Program-made: the position numbers and the translations under genes
Shown: positions 1 to 11,694 of the stretch, one piece after another
Layout: each line of letters begins with the position of its first letter
Numbering within the stretch: the stretch's first letter is position 1
Assembly (NCBI RefSeq): GCF_032362555.1
Contig: NC_083526.1
Span: forward strand, 5,476,001 to 5,540,000
Direction of reading: 5' to 3'
Source of the DNA: Amyelois transitella
Taxonomy: Eukaryota; Arthropoda; Insecta; Lepidoptera; Pyralidae
Length of the DNA stretch: 64,000 nucleotides
The notes under the pieces: model-generated
What the model was told of the DNA's origin: nothing
Seen by the model: the letters and a program-made list of their open reading frames with translations, nothing else
Databases searched by the model: none

Positions 1-135
1 GATATATACATATATATGTCAATGGCCGACTATATATATATATATCTCTCGTTTATGCTCATGTTCCCAACTTTCCAATTGCACCCTCCGGGAGAGATAT
101 ATCCGGGTTAGGTCAACTTACTTGCCGCGCCTTAC

Positions 136-3100
136 CTTGACAACACCGCCGGTGTCAGTCCTGAAGTTGAAGTCTCCGAATATGAAATAGGGTGCGGCGT
201 TCACGTCCGAATGCAAATGGCGGAGAGTGTGACGTAGCGCGCGGCGGCGGCTGCGGCAGTATACCTGAAAAAAAAATATATTTTCCAAGTTAATACATAC
301 ATACATACATAATAAACTTAAAAACACATCTAATATTTCCTTGTTCTGGCAAGCGATTAAATAAAACAAAAGATTTATATAACCAGTATAATATAGTTCC
401 TCGTCTTTCCGCGCAGATTGTCAAAGGTTACACTTGTACAGACTTGTAATTCTTATTTTATCTAGCGATAGGTCACTATCTGAATCAAAATTCCATCATT
501 AAGCCATAACTTTACGTGGCTTATGAGTCTTTAAACATTATAAATAGACTAAACATTCTAGTTTCTCAATAGAACCCTAAAATATATTTCCATTACACAA
601 GACTAAATTTAAATAAATATATACCACACAAATTACACAGATTGAATTAGCCTCGAAGTGCGAAACTTGTGTTGCGAGCTACTTATTCAACGATACTATA
701 TTTTATAATAAATGCTTATATAGATAAACATGCCCTGGTCGAGATTCGAACCTGGGTCCTCCGGTGTCACAGACAACCGTATTACCGCTGCGCCACAGAG
801 GCCGTCACGTCGAGATTGGTACAACATAATCTATACTAATATTATATAGCTGAAGAGTTTGTTTGTTTGTTTGAACGCGCTAATCTCAGGACCTACTGGT
901 TCAAATTGAAAAATCTTTCTGTGTTGAATAGACCATTTATCGAGGAAGGCTTTAGGCTTTATATATCATCACGCTGCAACTATTAGGAGCGAAGAAATAA
1001 TGGATAAAGTGAAAAAATCGGGGAAAATTATTCATACTTCGAGGGCTTCAATGATGCCCAAAATAACTATTCCACGCGGACGAAGTCGCGGGCCCAGCAC
1101 AGCAGCAGCAGCAAAATAACATTTTAGTTTCTCAATAGAACCCTTAAATATATTTCCATTACACAAGATTGATACAACATAACACCTTCACGAATAAGGG
1201 GGTTGGTCGCGTCTCCGAAAACAATGTATTGCGTCAGAAACTGTCACTTTAAGAGGTGGGCCAGACTGTCTATTGTTTAAGAACACGAGAACCACGATAC
1301 GATTGTACGAAACGACGACGCTATATTTTTAGAATTTGTAATGTCATTTTTAATTTGTTATTAATAATTTATGTCATTAATTCGGCATTCGTTTTCATGT
1401 GATTTTCTTTAGAATAACATGTTTTCTTTCTTTTTTTTTTTATTATGATTCGGGTGTTTGACCCTGTGGGAAGCCATGATGACGTCAATAGTAGTACACG
1501 TAAACTTAAATAATGCCTATAAAAAAAGATGGTTATTATAAACATAAATAATTCACTGTTTCATTGTAAATTACTAGAATTTGTAAGCAAGTGTCTTTGC
1601 TCATGTAAAACAACCAAAAAAAAATTCGTTAATTTGAGTTCGCGAGGGAATTTCGGAAATCGTTTTTAACCGCTTTCAAAAAAAGGTGGTTCTCAGTTTG
1701 ATCTTTATGTATATATGTATGTACGTTCGCGATTATCTTGCGTTTTGCTGAACCGATTTTAATGCAGTTTTAAGGAAAGTGTTTGTTCATACGCTTAGGA
1801 GGAAGTTTTAGAAATTTATCCGACTTAAAAAAAAGAGGATATCGATTGTAGGCGGTTGTCTATTCACAAAAGTTATTATTTAGATTACTTGAAGGGATCT
1901 ACATGCCAAATTTCAAACCTCTAAAAGGGTTTGACTGACTGACTGAATAACAGTCATATTAACGAACATACCGAACCGCTGGGTCCAAATTTTAAATTAA
2001 GCCCGAAGGTTCCAAAAGTAGGAAGGAGTACACTAAAAGGGAATTTCTTAGAATCTCGCGAGAAAAAAGTTTTTTGTAGAATAGAAAAAAAGAATAGGAC
2101 CACTCCATGCCTTTTCCATGATTGTCGTAAAAAGCGACTTAGGAATAGGCTTATATATATACTTGTGGTTACTCTTTTAGTCGATGGGCTAGCAACCTGA
2201 CACTATTTGAATCTCAATTCTATCATTAAGCCAAACAGCTGAACGTGGCCTTTCAGACTTTTGACGACTGTTGGCTCTGTCTACCCCTTTAAGCATATAA
2301 ACGTGATTATATGCTATGTTAAAAAAAAATCTTATTGCTTTACTCAGATGGAGTATATTATTATTTGTGTTATATTTTCCGATTTTTATGACTGAGAACG
2401 TCGTCGTATTGTGATCGACGTTTAACCTACGTAAAAAAAAGCAAGTTAAACAAAAAAAAACCTATGAAATGGTACCTACTGATGGGTAGGGCTCCATAGC
2501 GAGCAAATTGGAAGCGTCGTGGAACAAATGTATGTTGATGAACTCCACCGCCGTGCCGCGGATCAGCCAGCGCGTGCGCAGGAAACCTTTGCGGGACCAT
2601 TTGCACTGGAACAATACATAACATGATTCTTAAAAATAATTTTATACTTACCTATAAATTGACTGATTGAAAGTATGATTGGTGAGCAATAATCTAGTAC
2701 AATCAACAATACATTAACCTATGCAAATTCACTGAAATTTTGCTTCTATTACCGCGTCATAGACTTCCATGCATGTACAGTCAACCTCATATCAAGTTAC
2801 AGTTGTTGTTAAGGTAAGCTGTATTTAATAGAAAACATACTTATAGGCGTGGTTCCCGGCACCAGTACAAAAAAGAATAGGAAAACTCCATCTCTTTCCC
2901 ATGGATGTCGTAAAAGGCGACTAAGGGATAGGCTTACAAACTTGGGATTCTTTTTTTAGGCGATGGGCTAGCAACCTGTCACTATTTGAATCTCAATTCT
3001 ATCATTAAACCGAATAGCTGAGCGTGGTCTATCAGTCTTTTCAAGACTGTTGGCTCTGTCTACCCCACAAGGGATATAGACGTGACCATATGTATGTATG

Positions 3101-6100
3101 TATACTTATAGGTATATTTAATTTATTTTATTTATCTTAACTACTTAAATAGATTTTTTTTTAAAACTGATTTATTAAATTTTCAGCCATGAACAATAAG
3201 TATTCAAAATTTGAAATCGAAAAAGGAACATACTTACTTCTGGAAAGAAATGCTGAGGGAATTTCGCCTTCTCTTTGGTAGTTACACTCTCAATGTTGCC
3301 ACTGAACACCTCATTTCCTACCACCTCCACGTACGCTTTCAGGTCGAAGTCCCACATTTTGAGATCGGTCAGGGATGAATGCGCGAAGTACATGTTGCCT
3401 AGGGCCTGTTCACAAATAAATTATTATCAAAAACTAGTTTCTGTGCCGTGTGGTTCCCGGCACCAATACAAAAAAAGAATAGGACCACTCCATCTCTTTC
3501 CCACGGATGTCGTAAAAGGCGACTAAGGGATAGGATTATATACTTGGGATTCTTTTTCAGGCGATGGGCTAGCAACCTGTCACTGTTTGAATCTCAATTC
3601 TATCTTAAAGCCAAATAGCTGAACGTGGCCTATTAGTCTTTACCAGTCTTTTTTTCTTTCATGTTTAGTATTTCTTTGACTTTTTCATTAGTTTGTGTAT
3701 TTTCAAATTTAAATGCAAAATTTTTATTCATTATTATGGGACATTTCAAACATCACTTAATAATTGTCATATCTTTCGGCTTCACAACATTGTATGCCGT
3801 CAAATAAATTACTTAAAACTAAGTTTACTGCCGCTTCCAAAGCGTCAGTGCAGAAGAAGCGGCAAACAAACTGCACTGCAGCATTTTCTTCAATAACCTC
3901 AACTTGCACGTAACAATTAGTTAAAAGTACAAACTGGAAAATTTGGATTACAAACTTACAGTAAACTTCTCAGGCGAACTGAAGTCCTCGTCCAAATAAA
4001 TCCTGATCTTATCATAGAGCCTCAATTCCGGACACTCGCAGAGTCTTTGGACGAAATCCGTAACATATTGCATTGATTTCTCGTACGCCTTCCCGCCGAC
4101 CTCTTGTAGATGAAGCGCAATGAACTTCGGGTCCATTCGGGACACCGCTTGGAGGAACTCCGACGTCCATATCGGTAGCATCACCGACGGCTGGTGATAA
4201 AAGGAGAATTCTATTATTACTAGTTTTTTTTTTAATTAAATGCTCAAGCATTATGTTGGCAATAAATAAATAAATAAATATATATGGGACAAATTACACT
4301 GATTGAGTTAGCCTCGAAGTAAGTTGGAAACTTGTGTTACGAGATACTAACTCAACGATACTATATTTTATAATAAATACTTATATAGATAAACATCCAA
4401 GACTCAGGGCAATCAGAAAAAGTTCTTTTCTCATCATGCCCTGGCCGGGATTCGAACCCGGGACCTCCGGTGTCACAGACAAGCGTACCTACTACCGCTG
4501 CGCCACAGAGACCGACAATATTTTTGTTATATTGTTTGTTTATGTTGGCAATATTTTTCTAGGATTGAGTTTTCAAGATTTATTGTAGACAAAAGTTGCG
4601 CCGATGATGGGCACCTGCTATTTGATACAGGTACCACATCTTTGCTGTACATTATTACTAGTTAGATACGTACGTACAGACAGTCTTGAAGACTGAATGG
4701 CCACGTTCAGTTTAGTGTTGGAAATGGGATTAAAATAATGTGACAGGTTGCTAGCCCATCGTCTACAAAAAGTATAGTATATTAGCCTTCCCCTTTCAAG
4801 ACATTCATGGGTGAGACATAGATTTGCACTATTCTAAATTGCCGGGAACCACACGGCATATAACTATCATCCTAAAATTATTTTCTGAGTTACGTACATA
4901 ATTTTTGTGCTAACATCGTGAGGAAACCTGCACATTCAGGCAACTGGATATGTAACCAGGATCCAATACGAGTTAAGGTGCCTCTGCAAATGTTGCGGAG
5001 GTCAGATGGGAATCGTTTTGTGTAAAATCCTGACTCACTCATCAAGTGTGGACCCTGGGCTCCTCCCCAGAGTGGTGAGGATGTAACCGGGACTATAGCC
5101 AGGAGATATAGATATATGAGGAAGAAGAAGAACGAGAAAAAGCTGCACATGACCATATGGAAGGGTGATCATTATTCAAGCTGGGCTAGGTCCTAATTTA
5201 AATGCTTATTAGGAACATACATACATACATATGGTCACGTCTATATCCCTTGCGGGGTAGACAGAGCCAACAGTCCTGAAAAGACTGATAGGCCACGTTC
5301 AGTTATTTGGCTTTAAGATAGAATTGAGATTTGTAAGACTATCCCTTAGTCGCCTTTTACGACATCCATGGGAAAGAGATAGATTGGTCCTATACTTTTT
5401 TATATTGGTGCCGAGAACCACACGGTACTTATTAGAAAACCTGCCCTATTAACGTTTATATACGTCACGATCATTTAAACACATTATGTAGTTTGTCATT
5501 AGTTCACCTAATGCTTGTTACGTGTTATAACTGTATATTTGGTCCAGAAATACTTTACTTTATGGTGTGGGATTCAAATCCCGATTACCCGAACATCCAC
5601 ATTTCTATAAAATAGCAAATGCCAAAGTCAGTATCTTGTTTCGCTTTTACCAGCAAACCACTATACCGATATCGATGAAACATACATACATACAGTCACG
5701 TCTTTATCCCTTACGGGGTAGACAGAGCCAACAGTACCTAAAAGACTAAGTGGCCACGTTCAACTGCTCGGCTTAATGATGAAACATTCTATGTAACCCC
5801 AAATCAAACATTTTCAAAATTAAAAAAAAAAGTTTATTTTAGAAAATGTTTGTCTTGAAAATTAATTCGACGGTAATTTTTATTAAACGCGGGCGGAGCT
5901 AGGTCTCCTACCTATGTATAGTAGGTACAATGAACGTACAATGATTAAGCTGTTTTAGAAAGAAAAGAAAAATTTCTGAATTCAATCCTACTGATAATAT
6001 CCTATCGTAGACTTTCAAAGAAACTGAGAAAATCATTATCATACGGATTTTGAGTTTGACGAAGCTTATTTGCGGATTTTTCTTTGTGCAATTATGACGA

Positions 6101-9100
6101 AACATGTTGTGGATATTTTGTCTGTATTTTTTTTTTGACGAAGCGTGGTGTTTATGAGTTTCCGTAAGTTTCCGATTATGTAATAAACCACAAGTTTAAC
6201 TACATAATATTTTCATATTTTTCATTTTGTTATTAGCTCTTGTTATGAAAAATATTGGCATAATTATTCCCGGCGCCGCGTATGTGAAAGAAGCCCGGGA
6301 TGCGCCTATGACCTTAATCCTGGATTTGATAAGTCATGTTAATGTTCAAGCGAAGGAAGTATGCAGAGATCGTGGCAAGTGAAAAGAGGTAGTCTCTGCC
6401 TACCCCTCCGAGAAAGAGGCGTGATTTTATGTATGTATGTATGATAAGTCATGTTTATATACTAAGCGACTCCGTCTGACCTCCGCAACCTTTGCAGGGG
6501 GATGTGACACATATAAAATCATGGTTACACATATATCCAGTTGCCTTAATGCGATGGTTTCCTTAGAATGTATTCCCTCACTGTAAGACCTTCAAAAATT
6601 GAATGAAAAAAATGAGATATGTCAAGGCTCGTTACAAGTGAAAAATTTGTATTATCTCCCTATCCCAAAACGCTATCAAATTAATCTGAAAGCTGTAAAT
6701 AATGTTCTGTAATTCCATCATTAAACTATACCTACAGGTGATCGTTGAGATGAGCTTTTCAAAATACTGCTATCTTGGGAGGGAGAACGTGATTATATGA
6801 ATGTATATATTTAATAACAAAAAATCTGAGCGGCCGGTCTATAGAATCCATTAGACCTTGTTGCATGTATTCATTCGACAAATGGTACGTCACAAATGAC
6901 CGCGGTTCTTATGAATTTCTAATTACTGTCGTCTCTATGACGTCAGTAAGTCTGTGGTAAGAATAACATTGTACAAAGTAATAATTCTTTTATACGTTCA
7001 GTGCCGTGTGGTTCCCGGCATTATAGAATCATTTATCACAGTCCATCATCCCTGTTGGGTAGATGGGAACAGTCTTTTCAAGACTGAAAGGCCGCATTCA
7101 GCTGTTTGGCTTAATTATGGAATTGAGATTAAAACAGTGACAGGTTGCTAGCCCACTGCTTAAAAGAATCCCTAGTTTATTTGTCTTCAATTGATTTTCT
7201 TTGATAATGATACGAAATTCATACAAAAAGAGTCTTAAACTTAATAATTAGGTTATTAAATCTAGTAATGCCGTGCCGTGTGGTTCCCGGCAATAAAAAA
7301 TGAATAGGACCACTCCATCTCTTTTCCATGGATGTCGTAAAAGGCGACTAAGGGATAGGCTTACAAAATTGGGATTCTTTGTTTAGGCGATGGGCTAGCA
7401 ACCTGTCACTATTTGAATCTCAATTCTATCATTAAGCCAAACAGCTGAACGTGGCCATTCAGTCTTTTCCAGACTGTTGGCTCTGTCTACCCCACAAGGG
7501 ATATAGACATGACAATATGTATGTATGTATGTAAATCTAGTAATATGTTGCATCCTCACTACTCTGGAGAGGAGCCCAGAGTATGCCTTTGACCATGGAT
7601 CCTGGAGATTGGGTGAGTCAGGTTTTTAGACGAAGCAACTCCCGTCTGACCTCCACAACCTTTGCATGGGGAACCTAATCCATATTAGATCGATCATGGT
7701 TACACATCCAGTTGCCTGAATATGCAGATTTCCTCACGATGTTTTCTCTTAACGTAAAAGTATTGGTTATTATGCAAACTTATGTACGTAACTTCGAAAA
7801 TAGTTATTGGTGCATGGCCGAGGTGGGATTCGAACCTGTGCCATTTTGCGCCACACGCATTTTAACCCGGCACCTTACCGATTTGACCACCGACATTCTG
7901 GTGTGTAATTTTGTCTCGTATTCTGACATGCTAAAGTATTTTAATAACATGTATGTAGGCTAAATCCAATGGCTATAACACCTTAATTGGCATACAACCT
8001 TGTTACAATCTAAAGTGATTGAGATAATTTCAGATCCAAACTTAGAAGTAAGCAATTCCAACAGCTTCGTCTGCATAAAATACAAAAATAATTGATATGT
8101 CTATTAGCTAAGAGTTGAAATTACAGAAAGGATTTCTTAGAAATTTACATACATATTATCTTTCTTTATATATGACTTCATCCCTTACGGGGTTGACAGA
8201 GTCAAGAGTGTCGAAAAGCTTAAAATGCCATGTACAGCAGTATAGCATAATGATTGCATTGTGATTCAAATTGTGACAGGTTGCTAGCACATCGCCTTAA
8301 AGAAGAATCCCGAGTTAACGTAATATGTAGGCAACCTTTTTTATGTACACCATAGCAAGGGTTGCCATGATTTTGTTTAGTTAGGAAAAAATATATTATT
8401 TTTTTATTGTCAAATATTTTCATTTTTTTTCCATAATATAGTACTTTTAATTTGATTATTTCTCTCCTCTTTTCTGCTTTTGTCTCCTGTAGTGAATAAT
8501 GTAACATTGCAACTATACTTCCTACAAATATCTTAGGAAAATATTAATTTTTATTTAATTTTACCCCAACTCTCTCTATATCACGGCTTGACTGACTAGT
8601 GAAAAAATCCCTAGGCTGACATTTGTAACTAAGTTCAATAAAAAAAAAATATGTACCGAAAGGAATTATTTAAAAACTAGAGGCCGCCCGCGACTTCGTC
8701 CGCATGGAAACCCTATCAATCCCGCGGGAACTCTGGGATAAAAAGTAGCCTATGTGTTATTCTGGGTCTTCAGCTACCTACATACCAAATTTCATAATAA
8801 TTGGTTCAGTAGTTTTTGCGTGAAAGAGTAACAAACATCCATACAAACTTTCGCCTTTATAATAGTAGTAGGATAATAATTGTAAGTAGCCCACTGGTTT
8901 TCAGTTGCTCAGTGATCACCAATCTTTGTAACATGATTCAAAACATCTAACATAAAATAAAGATATGTTTATGTGGGGTTTTAATACCTGTGTAATTTAT
9001 AAATATGTAGTTACAATTTCAACTACACCGTTGTCTTGCCTCAGATTAGGGGTATGATGCTCAGTCAAGCCATGATTGAAAATTTTTCTGGTTAGCCTGG

Positions 9101-9995
9101 GTCTTAGATGTTATTTAATTACTACATCATGTAAATATTTATTTTAAAATATATAATTGTATAGTTAGTATTTCATGCCTTACCTCAAGTCTTGAATTTA
9201 CACTCAATACTTAAGAGTTGGTAGAAAAAATCTAAACTTGGGAATAATATTTAAAATTTATATTGACAGCCTCAACTTAAAATTGTAGATCTTTCCTTGT
9301 GGGTCTACATATTTTATTTCTGGGTAGATACCTATACTAAGTATGATTTTGTCCTGTTTAAACCTACTACTATCCTTATTTGACTTGTATACTTTTTCCT
9401 CTTTAAATTATGTTCAGAGGAATATTGTGTGTTATGAAGCAAATGATAAAAAAATTTACAGATAATTTTGAAGCAAAAAATCTTAATTAATGATATAACT
9501 GGTAACATTAAAAGATGAAATAGAGGGAAATACTTTTATAATAAGGGGGAAAAATTGGATAGTCCTTAGAAAAAAAAACACATCAGTACCATAATGTAAA
9601 TCAATTTAGTTTAAATAAGGCTTTATGTAGTAACTTAACTGTTTTACATAGTTATAAGGTAATAAAGTGTAGCAAACACAACAACTGTATGGAGAAAACA
9701 TAAACAATAATATTACTTTTTAAATTCAATATCTGCTGTATTCCAGACCCAGTATCAATTACATTTTATCTGGCTGGTAATCCTACACTTCAGTATTACA
9801 ACACTTATCGCAACACGCATGTTTTCACAAAATAATTAAATTAGGCATCTAATTAATCGGTGTCATGTTCATTTATAAATTACATACGGTACAAATTAAA
9901 TCATATGTACTTACGTCTTCAAATATAGATCCTACGTTTGCTGTCACGAGTAATAATGGCACTTTATCCGATCCCATCTTTTTGAACTTCAACAT
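136..9995 (-). CDS. INPP5A: Type I inositol-1,4,5-trisphosphate 5-phosphatase, N-terminal part (5 coding exons; gene runs off the left edge)
   Basis: Removes the 5-phosphate from IP3 and IP4 and so ends calcium signalling; the family acts at the plasma membrane. Coding exons on the minus strand: 9995-9915, 4190-3960, 3405-3238, 2605-2480, 264-136, all with AG/GT borders and phase-0 joins, giving 245 codons. Numbering from 9995: core strand LLLVTANVGS (residues 14-23), ALHLQEVGGK (52-61, magnesium-binding Glu region), the segment CKWSRKGF (161-168), NIHLFHDASN (184-193) and FGDFNFR (231-237), the catalytic GDFNF motif. Order and spacing match vertebrate INPP5A, which is about 412 residues, so roughly 40% of the protein is missing to the left. 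Two in-frame starts exist, 9995 and 9977; the second has the better context (A at -3, G at +4), the first is met first by scanning. Introns hold many retroposons. The family assignment is firm. Confidence 0.93.
826..1090 (+). mobile_element. Hel-2: Helitron-like element, reference copy
   Basis: Starts with ATACTAATATTATATAGC, contains GAACGCGCTAATCTC and ends near GACGAAGTCGCGGGCCCAGC. Other copies: 24462-24690 (partial, plus), 26674-26945 (plus, ends CACAGCTAGT), 53528-53797 (minus), 59300-59578 (minus). No coding capacity. Confidence 0.7.
4262..4516 (-). mobile_element. Rep-B: tRNA-derived SINE, reference copy
   Basis: On the minus strand the head reads CTCTGTGGCGCAGCGGTAG (A box) and later GGTTCGAATCCCGG (B box), followed by an unrelated body that ends near a (AAAT)n run at 4262. 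Other copies or pieces: 611-806 (minus), 27465-27600 and 27830-27930, 31855-31905, 33350-33560, 46345-46580 (plus), 61545-61776 (minus). The tRNA heads are not tRNA genes. Confidence 0.85.
7548..7895 (-). mobile_element. Rep-C: second tRNA-derived SINE family, reference copy
   Basis: The minus-strand head (about 7895-7815) has a B box GGTTCGAATCCCACC; the body contains CTGGAGAGGAGCCCAG and CCTCACGATGTTTTC words. Pieces recur at 4905-5110, 6255-6340 and 6470-6570, 30045-30200, 36395-36470, 37560-37680, 38000-38200, 45240-45310, 46965-47060, 48770-48860 and 55780-55915. A head copy alone lies at 41709-41800 (plus). Many are decayed. Confidence 0.75.
8678..8873 (-). mobile_element. Hel-1: short Helitron-like element, reference copy
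   Basis: About 196 bp. On the minus strand it starts TCCTACTACTATTATAAAGG and ends GCGGGCGGCCTCTAGT, matching Helitron ends (5-prime TC, 3-prime CTAG). Close copies: 11013-11216 (minus), 26026-26222 and 26223-26390 (plus, in tandem, the second with a changed end), 58346-58547 (plus). It resembles the widespread non-autonomous Helitrons of moths described as Lep1; the name is from memory. Confidence 0.7.
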
Positions 9996-10023
9996 GATCC
10001 CTAAAACGAATTTTATGCAAAAA

Positions 10024-10033
10024 CAACTGAGCC
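10024..10033 (-). promoter_or_regulatory. Candidate initiator of INPP5A
   Basis: On the minus strand TCAGTT, a match to the arthropod initiator, lies about 33 nt before the first in-frame ATG (9995) and within a locally GC-richer stretch (10030-10105). No TATA box is evident. This is a motif match only. Confidence 0.3.
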
Positions 10034-10105
10034 AAACAGGCGAGGTTAACGTCCACACAGCGTAGCCCGCCGCTTGGCCTGCTTGGCGCGCTAACGCCCT
10101 ATTAG

Positions 10106-11469
10106 CACACACTTGATTACATTATTGTAGTCACGTTTATTATTTCCCTTCGTAATAAATACGTAGTAAAGTATTAACGAGCTCGCCAAATCGTTTGTTT
10201 CGCTTCGCCAGGCTTCGCCCAATAGCCCTTTTTGACATTTGTCAATGAATGAATGACATTTTTACACCCACACACCCCAATCTTACAAACACTAACCGGC
10301 AAATTAAAAAAGGTACCTATCTCTGCATTTCGCAAACTACATTGAATCCTGGAAAATATGAACTTCAAATCACAACTAATCATAATGCCTTTTAGCCGTT
10401 AATCTTTTAGCTTTGACTGAAGTGTAATTAATTCATGATAAGTGGGTAATTAAAATATCTAAAAACACATGGTGATTCTTTAGTAAACTTAAATTACGAA
10501 CGTGTATATTTTAGAGTCGAAAGATTTCTTTTGAAACTTGTACGTAAAATGAAACGTTTAAATATTTCAGCGAAACCTATTTCATTTGGCCAGATTATAG
10601 TCAATGACGTCTTTCTGAAGTTTACGTCACACCCAATTTTCAGGGCCGTATTTGAGTATTTATAAAAATTATAAAAATAGTTTAAGGAAGAAGTTATCTC
10701 AGTAATAAATATTGCCTCTGTTTTATTTTTATTTAACGCCAACGTGTTTGTCACAGACACAAACTTAAACAAGATTTTATCACACATTTTACATTTTGCT
10801 ACAGTACATTAGGTACTCGTAGATACCTCAGACTAAATTAAATCGATGTATTAAATAGTTCTACTAAATCGATGGTCAATTACAAAAATTTTGTAAAGGT
10901 AATAAGCGAACCTTTTTTATTTTATTATATACAGTAGGTACAGGTTCAGTTCAGACGTCACTTGCTGACCACTATCATTAATTATGCTGCAAGTTTTTGT
11001 TTATGTAGATACTAGAGGCCGCCCGCGACTTCGTCCGCATGGAAACCCTATCAATCCCGCGGGAACTCTGGGATAAAAAGTAGCCTATGTGTTATTCTGG
11101 GTCTTCAGCTACCTACATACCAAATTTCATGGTAATCGGTTCAGTAGTTTTTGCGTGAAAGAGTAACAAACATCCATACATCCATACAAACTTTCGCCTT
11201 TATAATAGTAGTAGGATATTAAATGATGAACACAGTTATTTAATTAAAGTAAGTACTTTGTGTTTATGACAAACCTTGTGTAAGAATAAATAACAATAAT
11301 AACTAGCCGATGAAGAAAAGAAAAATTATTAAAAATAATCCGGCATGCTACTTATCATAAACAGAATGCGGATCTGTGTTGCGGGGCGTTCCTTTTACTG
11401 CACATGTGCGGTACGGGTTTCACCGTCTACCTTTTGTAAACTGTTATAATAGAAATCGATCTTTGTTTC
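10106..11469. other. Divergent intergenic region between INPP5A and sarcoglycan
   Basis: Mostly AT-rich sequence shared upstream by the two head-to-head genes. A Hel-1 Helitron-like repeat occupies 11013-11216. No coding exon with family similarity was seen. Confidence 0.5.
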
Positions 11470-11527
11470 TATTCTGGTGAATCGGGTTGAATTCTTCAAT
11501 ACAGCACGTTCTCATGGTCTTTGGAAG
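11470..11527 (+). other. Predicted 5-prime leader exon of the sarcoglycan gene with a short uORF
   Basis: A good donor (GGAAG/GTATGT at 11527/11528) pairs with an acceptor (TGACAG at 11686-11691) three bases before the start codon. The intron would be 164 nt. The upstream edge of this exon is not known; 11470 is only a guess. Splicing creates a five-codon uORF from ATG 11514 whose TAA overlaps the main ATG as TAATG. Inferred from splice motifs only. Confidence 0.4.
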
Positions 11528-11694
11528 GTATGTTAAAGGTTTATCGATTTGTTTTTTCATTAGTAGGTCAATTTTTCACACGATTGCGCTTGGGTCCGGC
11601 CCTGTAATATTTTTGAAGAAAACATGCAGAAAAACCAGCAAACAGTGTTCTTTTTTTAAACTGAAGAATTAATAAAAGTGTTTTATGACAGGTA

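Noticed and set aside
4440..4516. tRNA-like sequence with A and B boxes (also 41709-41795 and 61690-61776)
   Set aside because: Each is the head of a repeated SINE with a non-tRNA body and occurs in several diverged copies. They are not tRNA genes.
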